From Funneliformis mosseae (lineage: Eukaryota; Glomeromycota; Glomeromycetes; Glomerales; Glomeraceae): a stretch of 50,108 nt of DNA. Shown one piece after another: positions 22,502 to 33,300 of this stretch (position 1 is its first letter; the number at the start of each line of letters is the position of its first letter). Both the position numbers and the translations under genes were made by a program. Below the pieces are notes generated by a model that did no database searches, was not told the origin of the DNA, and worked only from the letters and a program-made list of their open reading frames with translations. Location: positions 1 to 50,108 of the forward strand of contig CAJVPP010000090.1 of the NCBI GenBank assembly GCA_910592005.1, given 5' to 3'.

Positions 22502-23071
22502 AATATGCTTAAAGAAAACAACTTTACAAGTCTCTCAAAAGGATCAATAGAAACCTGATAAATCACTTATAAATGCATCTTTTTTAAATGCATATTTTAA
22601 CTTGGTCGAATTAGTACACTTTACTATTTATATTATGCTCTAATCTATTATTTTTGTATAAATAAATTTATAATAAAATTTGCATCATCTTATATATTAT
22701 ATTTATTAAAAATAAAAAATTAATAAAATGTTCATTAAAGCATACTAAGAGAATAAGCATCCTAAAAAAAATTCTTTACAACATAAATACCTTTGCTATG
22801 ATCTTCATAATAAGATGATTTTTATAATACTTATCCAATTAAATAGAATATTTATTATAATATTTTTAGTTTAATAAATCATATTTTAAAGGAATATATT
22901 TATAGAAATTGATTATAATAATTGTAAAATATATTTTATGTGAATTTTTATATCAGTATGTAATTTTAGCAGTGCAATCATACATATAATTTTTTTTAAA
23001 ATATATACATTTATACAAATTCTACAAAGAAATGCAAAAATCTTACATAGTCATACAATTTTGTATAATTA
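22502..23071. other. AT-rich DNA, no gene seen
   Basis: The sequence is stop-rich in all frames with no repeats I can identify. Confidence 0.5.
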
Positions 23072-23075
23072 ATAT

Positions 23076-23230
23076 GGGGTCTTTGCAATAGAAAGAGAGG
23101 AAACTCCAAAAAAATTAAAATTTTAGTTTATAAGCCAAAAATGTTCTAAATACTATAATTTGTTCAGATTTATTATTAACTCATTTTTTATTTTTTTTTG
23201 AGTTTCCTCCCTTTCTATTGCAAAGGCCTC
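23076..23230. mobile_element. MITE family B (ATAT target site)
   Basis: A 155-bp element with inverted ends. The left end begins GGGGTCTTTGCAATAGAAAG and the right end, reversed, begins GAGGCCTTTGCAATAGAAAG; homology continues through GAGGAAACTC. ATAT flanks both sides (23072-23075, 23231-23234). The length, G-rich terminus and ATAT flank match family A, but the terminal sequence differs, so it is a separate family that may use a related transposase. Confidence 0.88.
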
Positions 23231-23299
23231 ATATATTCTGTTGAATTTTTTTACTAATTCTCAAAATTAATATGGATGGATTTTTAAAAAACTTCTAGT

Positions 23300-23800
23300 G
23301 GATCATTAAAAAATAAAAGAAAACAAAATTAAAAAGCTAAAAGCTATTTCAAAAGAATAATAACATACAACACAGAAGAATATCATAATATTAATAGAAA
23401 AACTCTTATAATTTGTACTATATGTGAAAAAGCTGAATATAAAATCAAATGACCAAAGGTTTAATTAATTAATATATTAAATCAAGAATACGTTCTCTTA
23501 GAAATGCTAGAAAAATAGGATAACTTAATATACTAACTATAAAGTATGTCTCAAATTAGCAATAAAAAAAAAATAATTAATCAAATTAAATGCATTTATT
23601 TTTTAGCCAAAAATCATCTTTCACTAAATCTTTATTCCAAAACTTCTAATATAGATTATATCAAAATCCAAGATATGCATAAAATTTGAAGCTATTATAT
23701 ATGTAATTGAAAAGGCGTTAATTGATTAATAAATTTACAACTATTAGCGAAGAAAACATTTAGTAAATAATGTTCCTATACTATGTTATTTAAGATTGAT
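23300..23800 (+). pseudogene. Possible hAT-type transposase relic
   Basis: Plus-strand scraps such as EEYHNINRKTLIICTICEKA with E-Y-K-I-K (a C-x2-C pair like a BED zinc finger) and later AKNHLSLNLYSKTSN resemble the N-terminal zinc finger and the first part of the core of hAT transposases. Frames shift often and stops are many. No terminal inverted repeats were found, so the assignment is tentative. Confidence 0.3.
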
Positions 23801-23929
23801 AGAATTTGATGATCATAATGTAAATAATATTATAACTAAATAAAGTTTTTTAAATAATTATTAGAAGCAATAGTACTTCTGTTATAATAGGTTAGCTATT
23901 AAGAAGTTTATTAAATTTAATTAAATTAT

Positions 23930-24443
23930 AATTAAAAAAGGAAACTCTATTTATGACTTCTATACATTGTATTGTATTATTGCTCATAAAATTAAAGAAG
24001 GTGCAATGTCAAGTGATGATTTTTATGATTTTATAACCCAGGATTTAATATGTATTATAAAACTTTAATTATTATTTTTTATTTTAATATTATATAATAA
24101 ATATATTTTAATAATAATAATTAATTATTTAGCTTTCAGTTATGGATCCTTTTTCAGAACCCAGAAGCATTTTAGTTATGGATAATACTTCAATTCATAA
24201 AACTTTTAAAATTCAGGAAATTTTAGTTGAATATGAAATAATAATTAATTAATTTATTTATTTAATTTTAATTAAATTTTAAATTTAATAGATCAAGCAA
24301 TGTTTATTTTATATTAAATCATTTCTTAGAAGATATAATGAATGGGTAAAGAAAGAACAAGATCTTTTTTATATTTTAAATATAGCATTTAGTGTAATTG
24401 AACCAGAAAAAGTAAGAGCTTGTTATCATAATGCAGGATATTA
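23930..24443 (+). pseudogene. DDE endonuclease transposase relic (IS630/Tc1 type)
   Basis: The upstream block reads KEGAMSSDDFYDFITQDL, matching the EG-(S/A)-(M/V)-(N/S)-S-x-D-F-Y-x-F-I segment. After a probable AT-rich intron comes MDPFSEPRSILVMDNTSIHK, holding the V-M-D-N-x-S-I-H catalytic aspartate motif. A second intron-like stretch ends in AG, then IKQCLFYIKSFLRRYNEW and SVIEPEKVRACYHNAGY. The expected acidic residue before the I-K-S-F helix is absent (I-K-Q here), and the intermediate proline-rich segment is lost. The family cuts at TA sites. No terminal repeats were identified. Confidence 0.75.
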
Positions 24444-24499
24444 ATATATATATATTTTATTTATTGAATTATAATTATGATAAAAAAAAAATAAAGTAT

Positions 24500-26061
24500 T
24501 CAAATGATACATAATCCTAATGCTACTAAAATTCTTATACAATGCCCTAATTTTGTTATACCAATATCTTTTAGTTGTTTCATATTTAAATATGATAATT
24601 CTTTAACAATATATCCATGATAGATAAATTTATTTTCATATTCTAGAAAATTTTCACCTAAAGTTTCCAAAGATTCTGCAATTAAATGATATGGTGATTC
24701 CATAGTAGGTAAATAAGAATGCTGATATGCATTATCATAAGGATTATTATATTGAAATGTTGTATTCTAGGATTATTATATTGTGTTGTATTGTAATATT
24801 GTGATGTTATACTATGTATATTTGGTAAATTTATATAATTAGGATTTGTTGATGATAGATATGGAATTTTTTTAAAAAATTTGAAGACTGTTGATCAATT
24901 GAAGTTTTCTTTTTTTTTAGAAATTAGTGGTAAATATATTAGCAATAGTGGTGGTTTTGCTAAAGTTGTTTTTTTTTGTTCGTCATCTACCTATAAATGA
25001 AAATAGAATTAAAAAATGTATTAATTTATAATATATAATTAATTACTATTATTATAAACTTACAATATATGATGCTCATACTTTTAACATTGATTCAGTT
25101 AAAAATACATACTTTTCTGTATCATCACTATATATTGTTAAACAATATTCTTTGTGACATTTATTACATTTAGTTTTACAATAAACCTTATCTAATATAT
25201 CTTTTAATTCTTTTTTTCTTTTTGTATCTAATGTAAAATCTGAAGCAATTTATACTTATTTTTGCTTTCAAAAAAAAAAAAATTAATAAATAATTAATAA
25301 CAATTAACTAATTTATTCTTTTTGTCTTTTTCATTACCTAAATATTGAATTTATTAAATAATATATAATAATTATAAAAGGAAAAATACTTACATTTTTC
25401 TGGTAATAATTCTAAACAAAGAACTAGATTCTTCTTTTTTGAACCTGACACACAAGTTATAAAAGTTTTAAGGGTTTCTTCATCAGTAATAGCTAAATGT
25501 GAAGCTCTAGCTGTTATTCTATCAATATAATGAAGTATTTCAAAATTATTTTATCCTTGATGATTTGTAAAATGCCACTAATGATTTGTTGATTTTTAAG
25601 AACTTGAATTTCGATTTCTTGGTTAGTTCTATAACCAGTTTTAGTTAATTTTATAACTTTAATATTTAATGTTTTTACAATTAAAATAAAAGTAAAATTT
25701 AAGTATTATATTAAGTAAATAATTATATATAATACCTTGTGATTTGTTTGTTTGTTTTTTTGCAGCTAATAATAAATACAAATGCAGTATTCAAAGTATT
25801 TAGAAAAATCCACTATAACCAGCCACATTATTTCTTCCTGTACATAATAGTCTATAGAATTTACTTTGTTTAGATAATATTTTCTTATCATAAAATTTTT
25901 TGTACTGGGTTAATCATTTAAACATTTATGACCTTTAGAGTATACATAACACTAACATATTTTACATTTATCACATACTATACAAGAATTTAGTCATAGT
26001 TTATAACTAATAGAAGTGTTTTTATTAAGAGATTCTTCACAAACTATATTTTTAATGTTCA
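24500..26061 (-). pseudogene. Broken multi-exon gene with C-terminal SAM domain
   Basis: On the minus strand a gene can be traced from ATG 26061 (MNIKNIVCEESLNKNTSISY) through about five exon-like blocks. The 25400-25680 block reads NQEIEIQVLKNQQIISG and ITDEETLKTFITCVSGSKKK. An exon at about 25064-25245 has CKTKCNKCHKEYCLTIYSDD, a Cys-rich zinc-binding-like patch. A GTAAGT...TATAG intron (24991-25063) leads to the last exon, whose end (24500-24700) reads ESLETLGENFLEYENKFIYH and LKDIGITKLGHCIRILVALG, a SAM domain used for protein-protein or protein-RNA contacts. A frameshift near 24760 and several stops break it. The host role is unknown. Confidence 0.6.
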
Positions 26062-26731
26062 TTTTATTAAAATAATGAAAATAAAACGCATAAAATTAAA
26101 TTTGCAAAAGAATTTAGTATTTAATCAACAAGTATAATTACTATTTATAGTATATTAATAATAAATAAGCATCAGTTTATATAAAAGGAATCAACTATTC
26201 AATACTAAAAATTGCAATTTAAAAATAAAGAGGATGTACAAATATGAAAACAGCTATAAGGCTTAAAAATAGATTTCTGAATTCAGAAATTTATAATTCA
26301 CTAAGAATTTTTGATCTCTTAAAGAGGTAATATTGCAATATTTTGGAAATAAACATCTTTCAGATACTGAGTGAAAATAATTCTACAAAATTTAATGAAA
26401 TCAATTTATAACATTAATTTTGTAAAGAATGGGATCACAAAAACTTCATTTTACTAAAGATTATTTGATTATGTTGAACAGGTATTTTCTCGTTATAAAT
26501 TAACTAAGATAGCAAATGAACCATAATATATTAAATATGCATTTAATGATATATTCAAATAGTCCTAATGATTTTCATAGTTTTAATCAGGAATGTGCAT
26601 ATAATTATTAGATATATCAATAAATATATTTAGCATATTAATAAATAGAAATTATATATTTTCTTTTATTTTTTAATTTAATATATAAATTTACTGTAAA
26701 AATTCAATTAATAAAGAACATTTTTTAGCAT
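26062..26731. other. AT-rich DNA, no gene seen
   Basis: No open frame, repeat or inverted end is visible. The first 100 bases could hold the promoter of the broken minus-strand gene, but I see no clear element. Confidence 0.5.
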
Positions 26732-26735
26732 ATAT

Positions 26736-26889
26736 GGGAGGCGGTCAGTAGAAAAGGGGAAATCAAACTTTTTAGTCAAAAGTTTTTTATTGGTTCACTC
26801 TGCTGATCATGATCATGTGAACAAAATTATCTTAATAACTAAAATTACTCAAAATTTGTAGATTTCCCCCTTTCTATTGACCGCTCCCC
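26736..26889. mobile_element. MITE family C (ATAT target site)
   Basis: A 154-bp element with inverted ends: left GGGAGGCGGTCAGTAGAAAA, right reversed GGGGAGCGGTCAATAGAAAG, continuing through GGGGAAATC. ATAT flanks both sides (26732-26735, 26890-26893). It contains a TGATCATGATCA palindrome-like centre. Terminal sequence is closest to family B, length and flank match families A and B. Confidence 0.88.
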
Positions 26890-26988
26890 ATATTTCTTAC
26901 AAAAATCTTTTTGCACACATTTACAAAACTTTTTAATTTATAGCTGAGCATTTTTACATACTATATATTAATATTTTTGCATATAAGA

Positions 26989-27045
26989 GGTTTACTAGAA
27001 AAATAGGGCTCAGACTTTTTCACTGAAATTGAAATATTAATCTAT
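26989..27045. mobile_element. Truncated relative of MITE family A
   Basis: The segment AGAGGTTTACTAGAAAAATA followed by GGGCTCAGACTTTTTCAC resembles the left end of family A (GAGGGTTTCTAGGAAAATCA then GGTTCTGAGAAATTTTTCAC). No matching right end follows, so it appears to be a broken half-copy or a diverged relative. Confidence 0.45.
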
Positions 27046-27059
27046 CCCTTCAACTGTTA

Positions 27060-30000
27060 TGCCTACAAATTTGTAGGCAATTATATTATTAATTAAAAAT
27101 TAATACTTTTATAATATTTGACAAAGACTTTCCTTGCATTCTAATAAAGTAATTGATCTGGTTATATTCTCAGGGTTTAGGCTTAGGAATTGGATAAATA
27201 TAAGCTAAGTTCCATCTGGCTAGGACAGAGGAGATTTGGAGACACCTACTTATAGGTATTTTCTTGCTTTGGGACTAAGGTATTTGAGTATTTCATTGGA
27301 AATCTTTGAAGGTAACCTTATCATTTTCTGCGACTTGTTGAAAGTGTCTTTTGACTTCATCTTTAATGTTAACTTCTTCAAAGTAGTGGTTCTGGACTGA
27401 AAGGATTCTTAGATGCATTTTGTTTTAAATTATTATTTCTTGAGTTTAGCTTCAACTCAAAAACATACTAATAAAATTTTAGTATCTGAGAAGACAGAAT
27501 TAATAATATCAATGTGAGGATTTGAATTTAGTGTCATCACATTTAAGTTATTAAAATGAGTGATACTAATAAACTTATTATAAAGAGTTGTCCACTCAGA
27601 GGACATGACACAGGTGATAAGGCACTTTTTGGTCAGTTTGTAAAGTTTTAATCTTTTTGTAAGTGGACAATAAACTGATAAGGCGTTTTTTATAATAAGA
27701 GGATCTGGTTTTACTTATAGATATGCAGGCTTAAGCAGCAGCAATAAATGAATCATAGAGTAAGTTTTAGGATTGATTCAGTGAAGACTGTATCAGACGG
27801 TTGTATTATTAAGGTCCTGAGCAAGCTGTGCTTGGTTATGTTGTCTGCTTCATTTGAGAATAAACAAATGAAATTTTCTGGAAATAATGTCTGTCATTTG
27901 TAAAGACTTTTAAAAAATTGGACATTGAAGCAATGACAATCAAATGGTCAGAAACTGAGGATCAATATGAAGTTTGATATTTGAAAATGTTTAATGTTAA
28001 TTTTGGGATCATCAAATATAATCAATATGTGAAGTGAAGTTTGAATAAGAAAATGCATTAAAAATATCAAATAAATTGTATCTCGATAAAGAATTCATAA
28101 AATGGATCAAATCCCCTAATAAAATAATGATAGTCATCTCTAATAGCTTCAGAGAGAACATTAAAAACTAATAACTTTTGTTTGTCAGTGAATAAACGTG
28201 TTTGGCAAGCTTAGAACTGAAGGAGAGGCTGATACTAATCCCGCTAGGTTGACTTTCCTGGTTGATGCTGAAAAATGAAGTGAATTGTGAAAATGATTGG
28301 TTGAAAAATGAGGAAAGGTTAGAATTAAAATTTGTTTCTTTAAAGGCCAATAATGTCAAGATCATGTGTAATATAATGTGTATTAAATAGAGGTTGTAAA
28401 ATGATCTAATATTATGAGATATGATATCGATATATAGTAATGGATTGTTTATTATAGGAACAGTACTCATTATAATATTAGATATTTTGTATAGGAAGCT
28501 ACTGAGATAGCATGAATATTTGTTAAAAATAAGCACAAGTATTGGAAAGGTTACTGAAAACAGTGGTGAAAGAGGAGATTTACTGTTGTTGTTAGTAACA
28601 AATCGTGATTAATTTTAGAGGCATCAATGTGTAGAGGTTTTTCATCTGCAGATGAAGCTTCAGGAGAAAGGGTTTGGGGTTTGGGTTGTACACTTCAGCT
28701 TCCATAGGGATAACAACATTAATGTCAAAAGCTTTTTCTAAAATACTGAATCTTTCTTGTAAAAAGGTAATGACTGCAGTAAGGGTTGTGAGCTTCTAAG
28801 TAATGGTCTCAAGTTGTGATATTACTAACTTTTAAAGTTAAGATCATACATTGATCCATCATGGAACATGCTTTATTATTATTGTTTGACAGTTTAGTGT
28901 TAGTCTAGCCTAAAGGTGATGTTGCGCTTTCTTGAGGTTATTTTTAGGCACTGTGTAATTGTTAAATTATGCTGGTTGGAATCTCTAATATAAATTTTAT
29001 ATATTATGATACCTCAGGGTTTGTTGCATATACAGTCAATGCTCTTTATAACGAACTGATGGTTCCATTAAAAAAAAAAAGTTTGTTATATAAATTACTA
29101 TGCTTTTTATATGAACCATACACTTTTTATAATAAACTATAAAATTTAAAAATTGTAAGTTTGTTATATCCAGCATTCGTTATAAAGAGGTTTGTTATAA
29201 CCAACCTTTAACTGTAACTTCTGCTTGAAGTCAATCCATACTAAATATTTGCTATTAAGTGTAAAGTCAGAAATTACCTTAGCTGCCTCATATAATGCTG
29301 CAGAATTGAAGTAGAAGTATGCATTGAGATAATTGTAATTTGATCTTGCACAAGGGACGATCTATGCTATAGCTTTTGATATACATCTAATGTTCATAAG
29401 ATCATGTGAAATGGTGTTTCTTGAAAGGTTGGTGAATTTGATGGAATGTTTAGATCTTTCTTGAATAGTATTATGTGATGCGTTACTTCTGTGAAAATGG
29501 ATTATATTGTTTAAAAGAAAAATGCCATCTTATTTATCAAATTTCAGTGAAGTTGGTATCTTAGTTAAAGGTTTCCATGGTAATTCTAGTAATATTCTCA
29601 TATTAGAAAAAATAATTTTTTAGGAAGAGTGTGGTATCTAATGGGATTTCAGTTACTGTAATCAAGAGTTTGAAAATATATGAATCCTGACATTGAATGA
29701 CCAATGGGAGGATGTGACATTTTTCATTTGAGGAATCTGCACCTTACAAAGTCGTCTTGTTTTTCTTTATTTAAAAAAGCAATTTTAAGGATTGTTTGCT
29801 TAAGATATACTGGAGATTTGCTACTGAAAAGAAAGGAGATCCATGCAATGTTGATCTACAATGTCAGCGATCTTTTGCTTTTGTATTTTTCAAGAAGGCA
29901 GTATGCAAAAAATGTTTCTGAGTCTTTGATTAGTAAAAGCGAGTATATCCTTTTCAGTAGTGACAAATTTTCATGTTCATATTGTATATTGTTAGTTAGT

Positions 30001-30300
30001 GGTAAGTTGTTATTTAGTAGAAAGACTTTTTTGGCTTTTTCTTTGTCAGTAATTAAGGAGTTTTGACTAAAGTGTTGTCAACTTTCATATTGCTGTCTGG
30101 AATTCGAATTATCTGTAAGAATATTGGAAGATGTTAGTTTAACTGTCTGGGCTATATTTTGTTTCTTTGCTAGTTGTTTATTGTTGTTTATTGCTAACTG
30201 GTGATGCAAAGCGACTGCAGTTGGGTTTTTTATTTCTGCTATTAATTGGCATATTGTTGGAAAACAGAAAGATTTTTTATTTATTAAAATGAATAATTAT
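27060..30300 (-). pseudogene. Long LINE copy B, lacking most of the RT and 3' end
   Basis: From about 30295 downward the minus strand reads an ORF1-like frame with few stops: ICQLIAEIKNPTAVALHHQL, then NSLITDKEKAKKVFLLNNNL, and FIYFQTLDYSN near 29650. A pogo-like MITE interrupts it at 29033-29214. The endonuclease lies at about 28540-27890: NIRSFYN, FFNQSFSQFTSFFSINQESQ, LSFSSKLAKHVYSLTNK and, after a gap, SVSDHLIVIASM. The start of the reverse transcriptase (KISNEILKYLSPKA, then NARKVFVK) ends near 27112, where similarity to copy A stops. Loss of the 3' half is unlike the usual 5' truncation of LINEs, so deletion after insertion is likely. Confidence 0.85.
29033..29214. mobile_element. Short pogo-like MITE inside LINE copy B
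   Basis: The 182-bp element starts CAGTCAATGCTCTTTATAAC and ends TTATAACCAACCTTTAACTG. TA abuts both ends (29031-29032 and 29215-29216). Ends share CAGT and several TTATAACGAA/TTTGTTATAA motifs in inverted orientation, both in the ends and inside. It resembles pogo-type elements but has a different end from that at 7501. It sits within the LINE ORF1 reading, so it inserted after the LINE. Confidence 0.7.
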
Positions 30301-30359
30301 TTTTAAAGTGTGGTAGTTCCAATGATCTTTATTATGATAAATGCAAAATTATAAAAAAA

Positions 30360-33300
30360 TCTTATTAAAAAAGATACTGACCCTGCACTCCTCCGAATAA
30401 ATTCTAACCTAAGCTAAAACTATCACTTTTGAGGTATTATCATTGACAGGGAGAGCATAATGGAGATCAAAACCAGAGGAGACAGTTCTCATTCTTTTGA
30501 TCAATGTTAATATTTGCAGCTTTTTCAAGGTTGGATTGGATGACACATCTTTTGGTTCAAAATTATTGGGTTTCAAAGAGCAGGCAGTATATTGCTATGA
30601 ACAGATATCTAGGAATAATACCTTTAACAAGAACTAAAAAGGATAGTACATTGGTAATGACTTCATTTCATGATAAAGCCAAATATAATAAAAGTCTTTC
30701 TCAATCACATCACACCTGAGGCATAAAGATGAGGATGAGAATAATGATAGGTGTCTAATTTTTAAAACCTCAGTTGTAGGTAACATTCCAAGAAGCTGAT
30801 AGTATTTCTTTTTTGGTAATATATGTTGTATGATTAGGAAGAAGGTAGCAAACTAATGAGGTTGAAAAATATGTTGGTGTTTGGAGATTACATGAAGTTG
30901 GATAAATTATTGTAACTGTTTTTGTTGTGAATGGGAAGTATGTTATGAGTGTGAAAACTTTTAGGAGCAGTGATGTAAGTGCAGTAGTATTTAAAAATGA
31001 TCTTACTTTGTTATTGAAGAGGTCATCTGAGTGTGCTTTGACTTTGATCAGTGATACGTCAAGGTAGTTACCATTGATTAACTCAAAAAGACAAGACTAA
31101 TGCACAAAGTTATTGATTTCAAAAAGGGTCTGAAAGTTGGAGACTGTTTTAGAAGAAAGTTGTATTTGTTATATTGTGAGATGATAACTGCATAGTCTGT
31201 ATATACTGTTACTTTGCAATTGATAGGGGTAGTAAACAGGGCTGTGAAGAGAGCTATAAATTCTGGTAATGAAGAAAATGGAAAACTAGTAGAGAAAGAT
31301 GTATTGAAGCGAATCTGGATGTATTTGTAGCCAAGCAAGACTCATTCTAACTGAGAGAAAACCAACGTCTTTTAGGGAACTATCATTATAAAATGCTAAA
31401 TCTGTGAACAAAAGAAAAAAAGATGAAAGAGTTAATAATTTAGATTTATGTGAGGAGGAAATAAATTTATCAATAAAAGAATTAAATGATGGAAGAGCAT
31501 AAGGTCAGGGTATATGTAGGGATTGTGGTTGAGACAAAGAGACTGCATAAGAGCTAGTTCGTTTAGTGCACCAACTGACAAGACAGTGGAATTATGCTCA
31601 TAGTTATAATTATTAAAAAATTTCACACAATATTTATGAGAAATTGTAAAATAGCAATGGATAGGACGGCAGGAATATAGGACCAACTTAATACTGTAAT
31701 CAGAGCCTTTTTATAAATTTGATGTTTAATACAAATGGTATCTCATTCTACTTGAGTTATTCTTTCAAGAACAAAATTGTTAAATGATCTATTACTAGAA
31801 ATGAGATTGTTTTGGCAAAGATTGTATCCATAAAACTGATTGTGAAAGTACGGTCTAGAAATGAATCTATCAGAAGAAGGTTGTAGATGTTGTTCCATAA
31901 TAACAAACCATTTTGGTGTCTAAGCGAATCTTGTATATTGGTGCATTATTTGAAAAAGGTCGTTATATATAAACATATGGGAGGGTTTCTAGGAAAATCA
32001 GGTTCTGAGAAATTTTTTTACTTAAATTAATAGCTTAATACATTTTAATCTAATAACATCAAAAACTAAAATGCAATAAAAATCTCAATTTTGTTAAAAA
32101 ATTCCTGAAACCTGATTTTCCTAGCAATCAACCATATAAGTACCTAAACAGTTAACTAACTGTTCTATAAAAAGGATAAATACTTTCTGAGGTCATTGGC
32201 ATATATTCTGTATATCAGTTTAATAAGGTCAATTATGGAAGTGTTTCCTTCTGTAATAATGTATGATTTGGTTACAGGAACATTTATTGTTATATGAAAC
32301 CTTTTTGAGGGCACTGAGTAACATTAGGAGCCAATTATCACTATTGTTGTTTATATTGTAGGGCCAATGGACTAGAGGGTTTTTATGTAACCATTCTTTG
32401 TTTTGTAGATGTTTTGTACAGAGATGCTTAATAAATTAGATTCATTAGTTATTTGTAGAGCATTACTAAAATTTTGGATAAGCTGTTGGTAAAATAGGGG
32501 TGAGGTTATAAAATTAATGTGAGAGGAATAAGAAAAAAGGAATTTTCTGAAAAATTGTAATAATGCATGGAAGGATAACTGTGTTAAAGATGTAGGTTAA
32601 TTGAGTAACTGTCAACCATTTATTTTGCATAATAGTGACTGCAGCTTTGATCTCGTTCATAAATTTGGTTGTTGATGAATGTTTTGTTGGTCTTAAGTGA
32701 GATCCAGATCCCCAGGTATCTAACATTTCCTTTTGGTTTATGTGTGTTAATTTGGTTGAGATTATTATTATTGCTGATAGTAAGGGTCACATTAGGTTCT
32801 GTTAACCAAAAGCTCAGATATCATTGAACATATAGAAGCTGTTAGCAATATTGACAATAGAAGACAAATTGTCTGCAAAGTTTGACAGGTATTCTTTTTG
32901 TAAGGGACTTAGTCTGGGATGAATGAACATCTGGTCACCAACTATAACTTATTGTATAACCTAATGATGAGTTTGAACTTTATTGAGAAAGGGGTCATAG
33001 TAAATACATCACAACAAGAGTGAGATAACTTCTCCTTAGTCTGCTGTAAGAGATGAATATTTGATTGTAATGTGGTAGAAAATTCTCATGATAATATGAA
33101 TAAAACTGCAGGGAATTTTAAGTCTTTTCATAGCTCTGACAAGAGTAAATGTCCTGAAGAAGGACTCACAGTTCAGAATTATTGGCAATAGCATCTTATC
33201 TGTTAAATGGATGGATCAAATATGAATATAAATGGAAGACTGGCAAAGTTTGTTCCTTTTAAAATATTGTGTTAAACAAAGGTAGAAGCTAATCTAGCAT

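Noticed and set aside
29704..30066. 120-codon plus-strand frame
   Set aside because: It is antisense to the LINE copy B ORF1 reading, which continues well on both sides.
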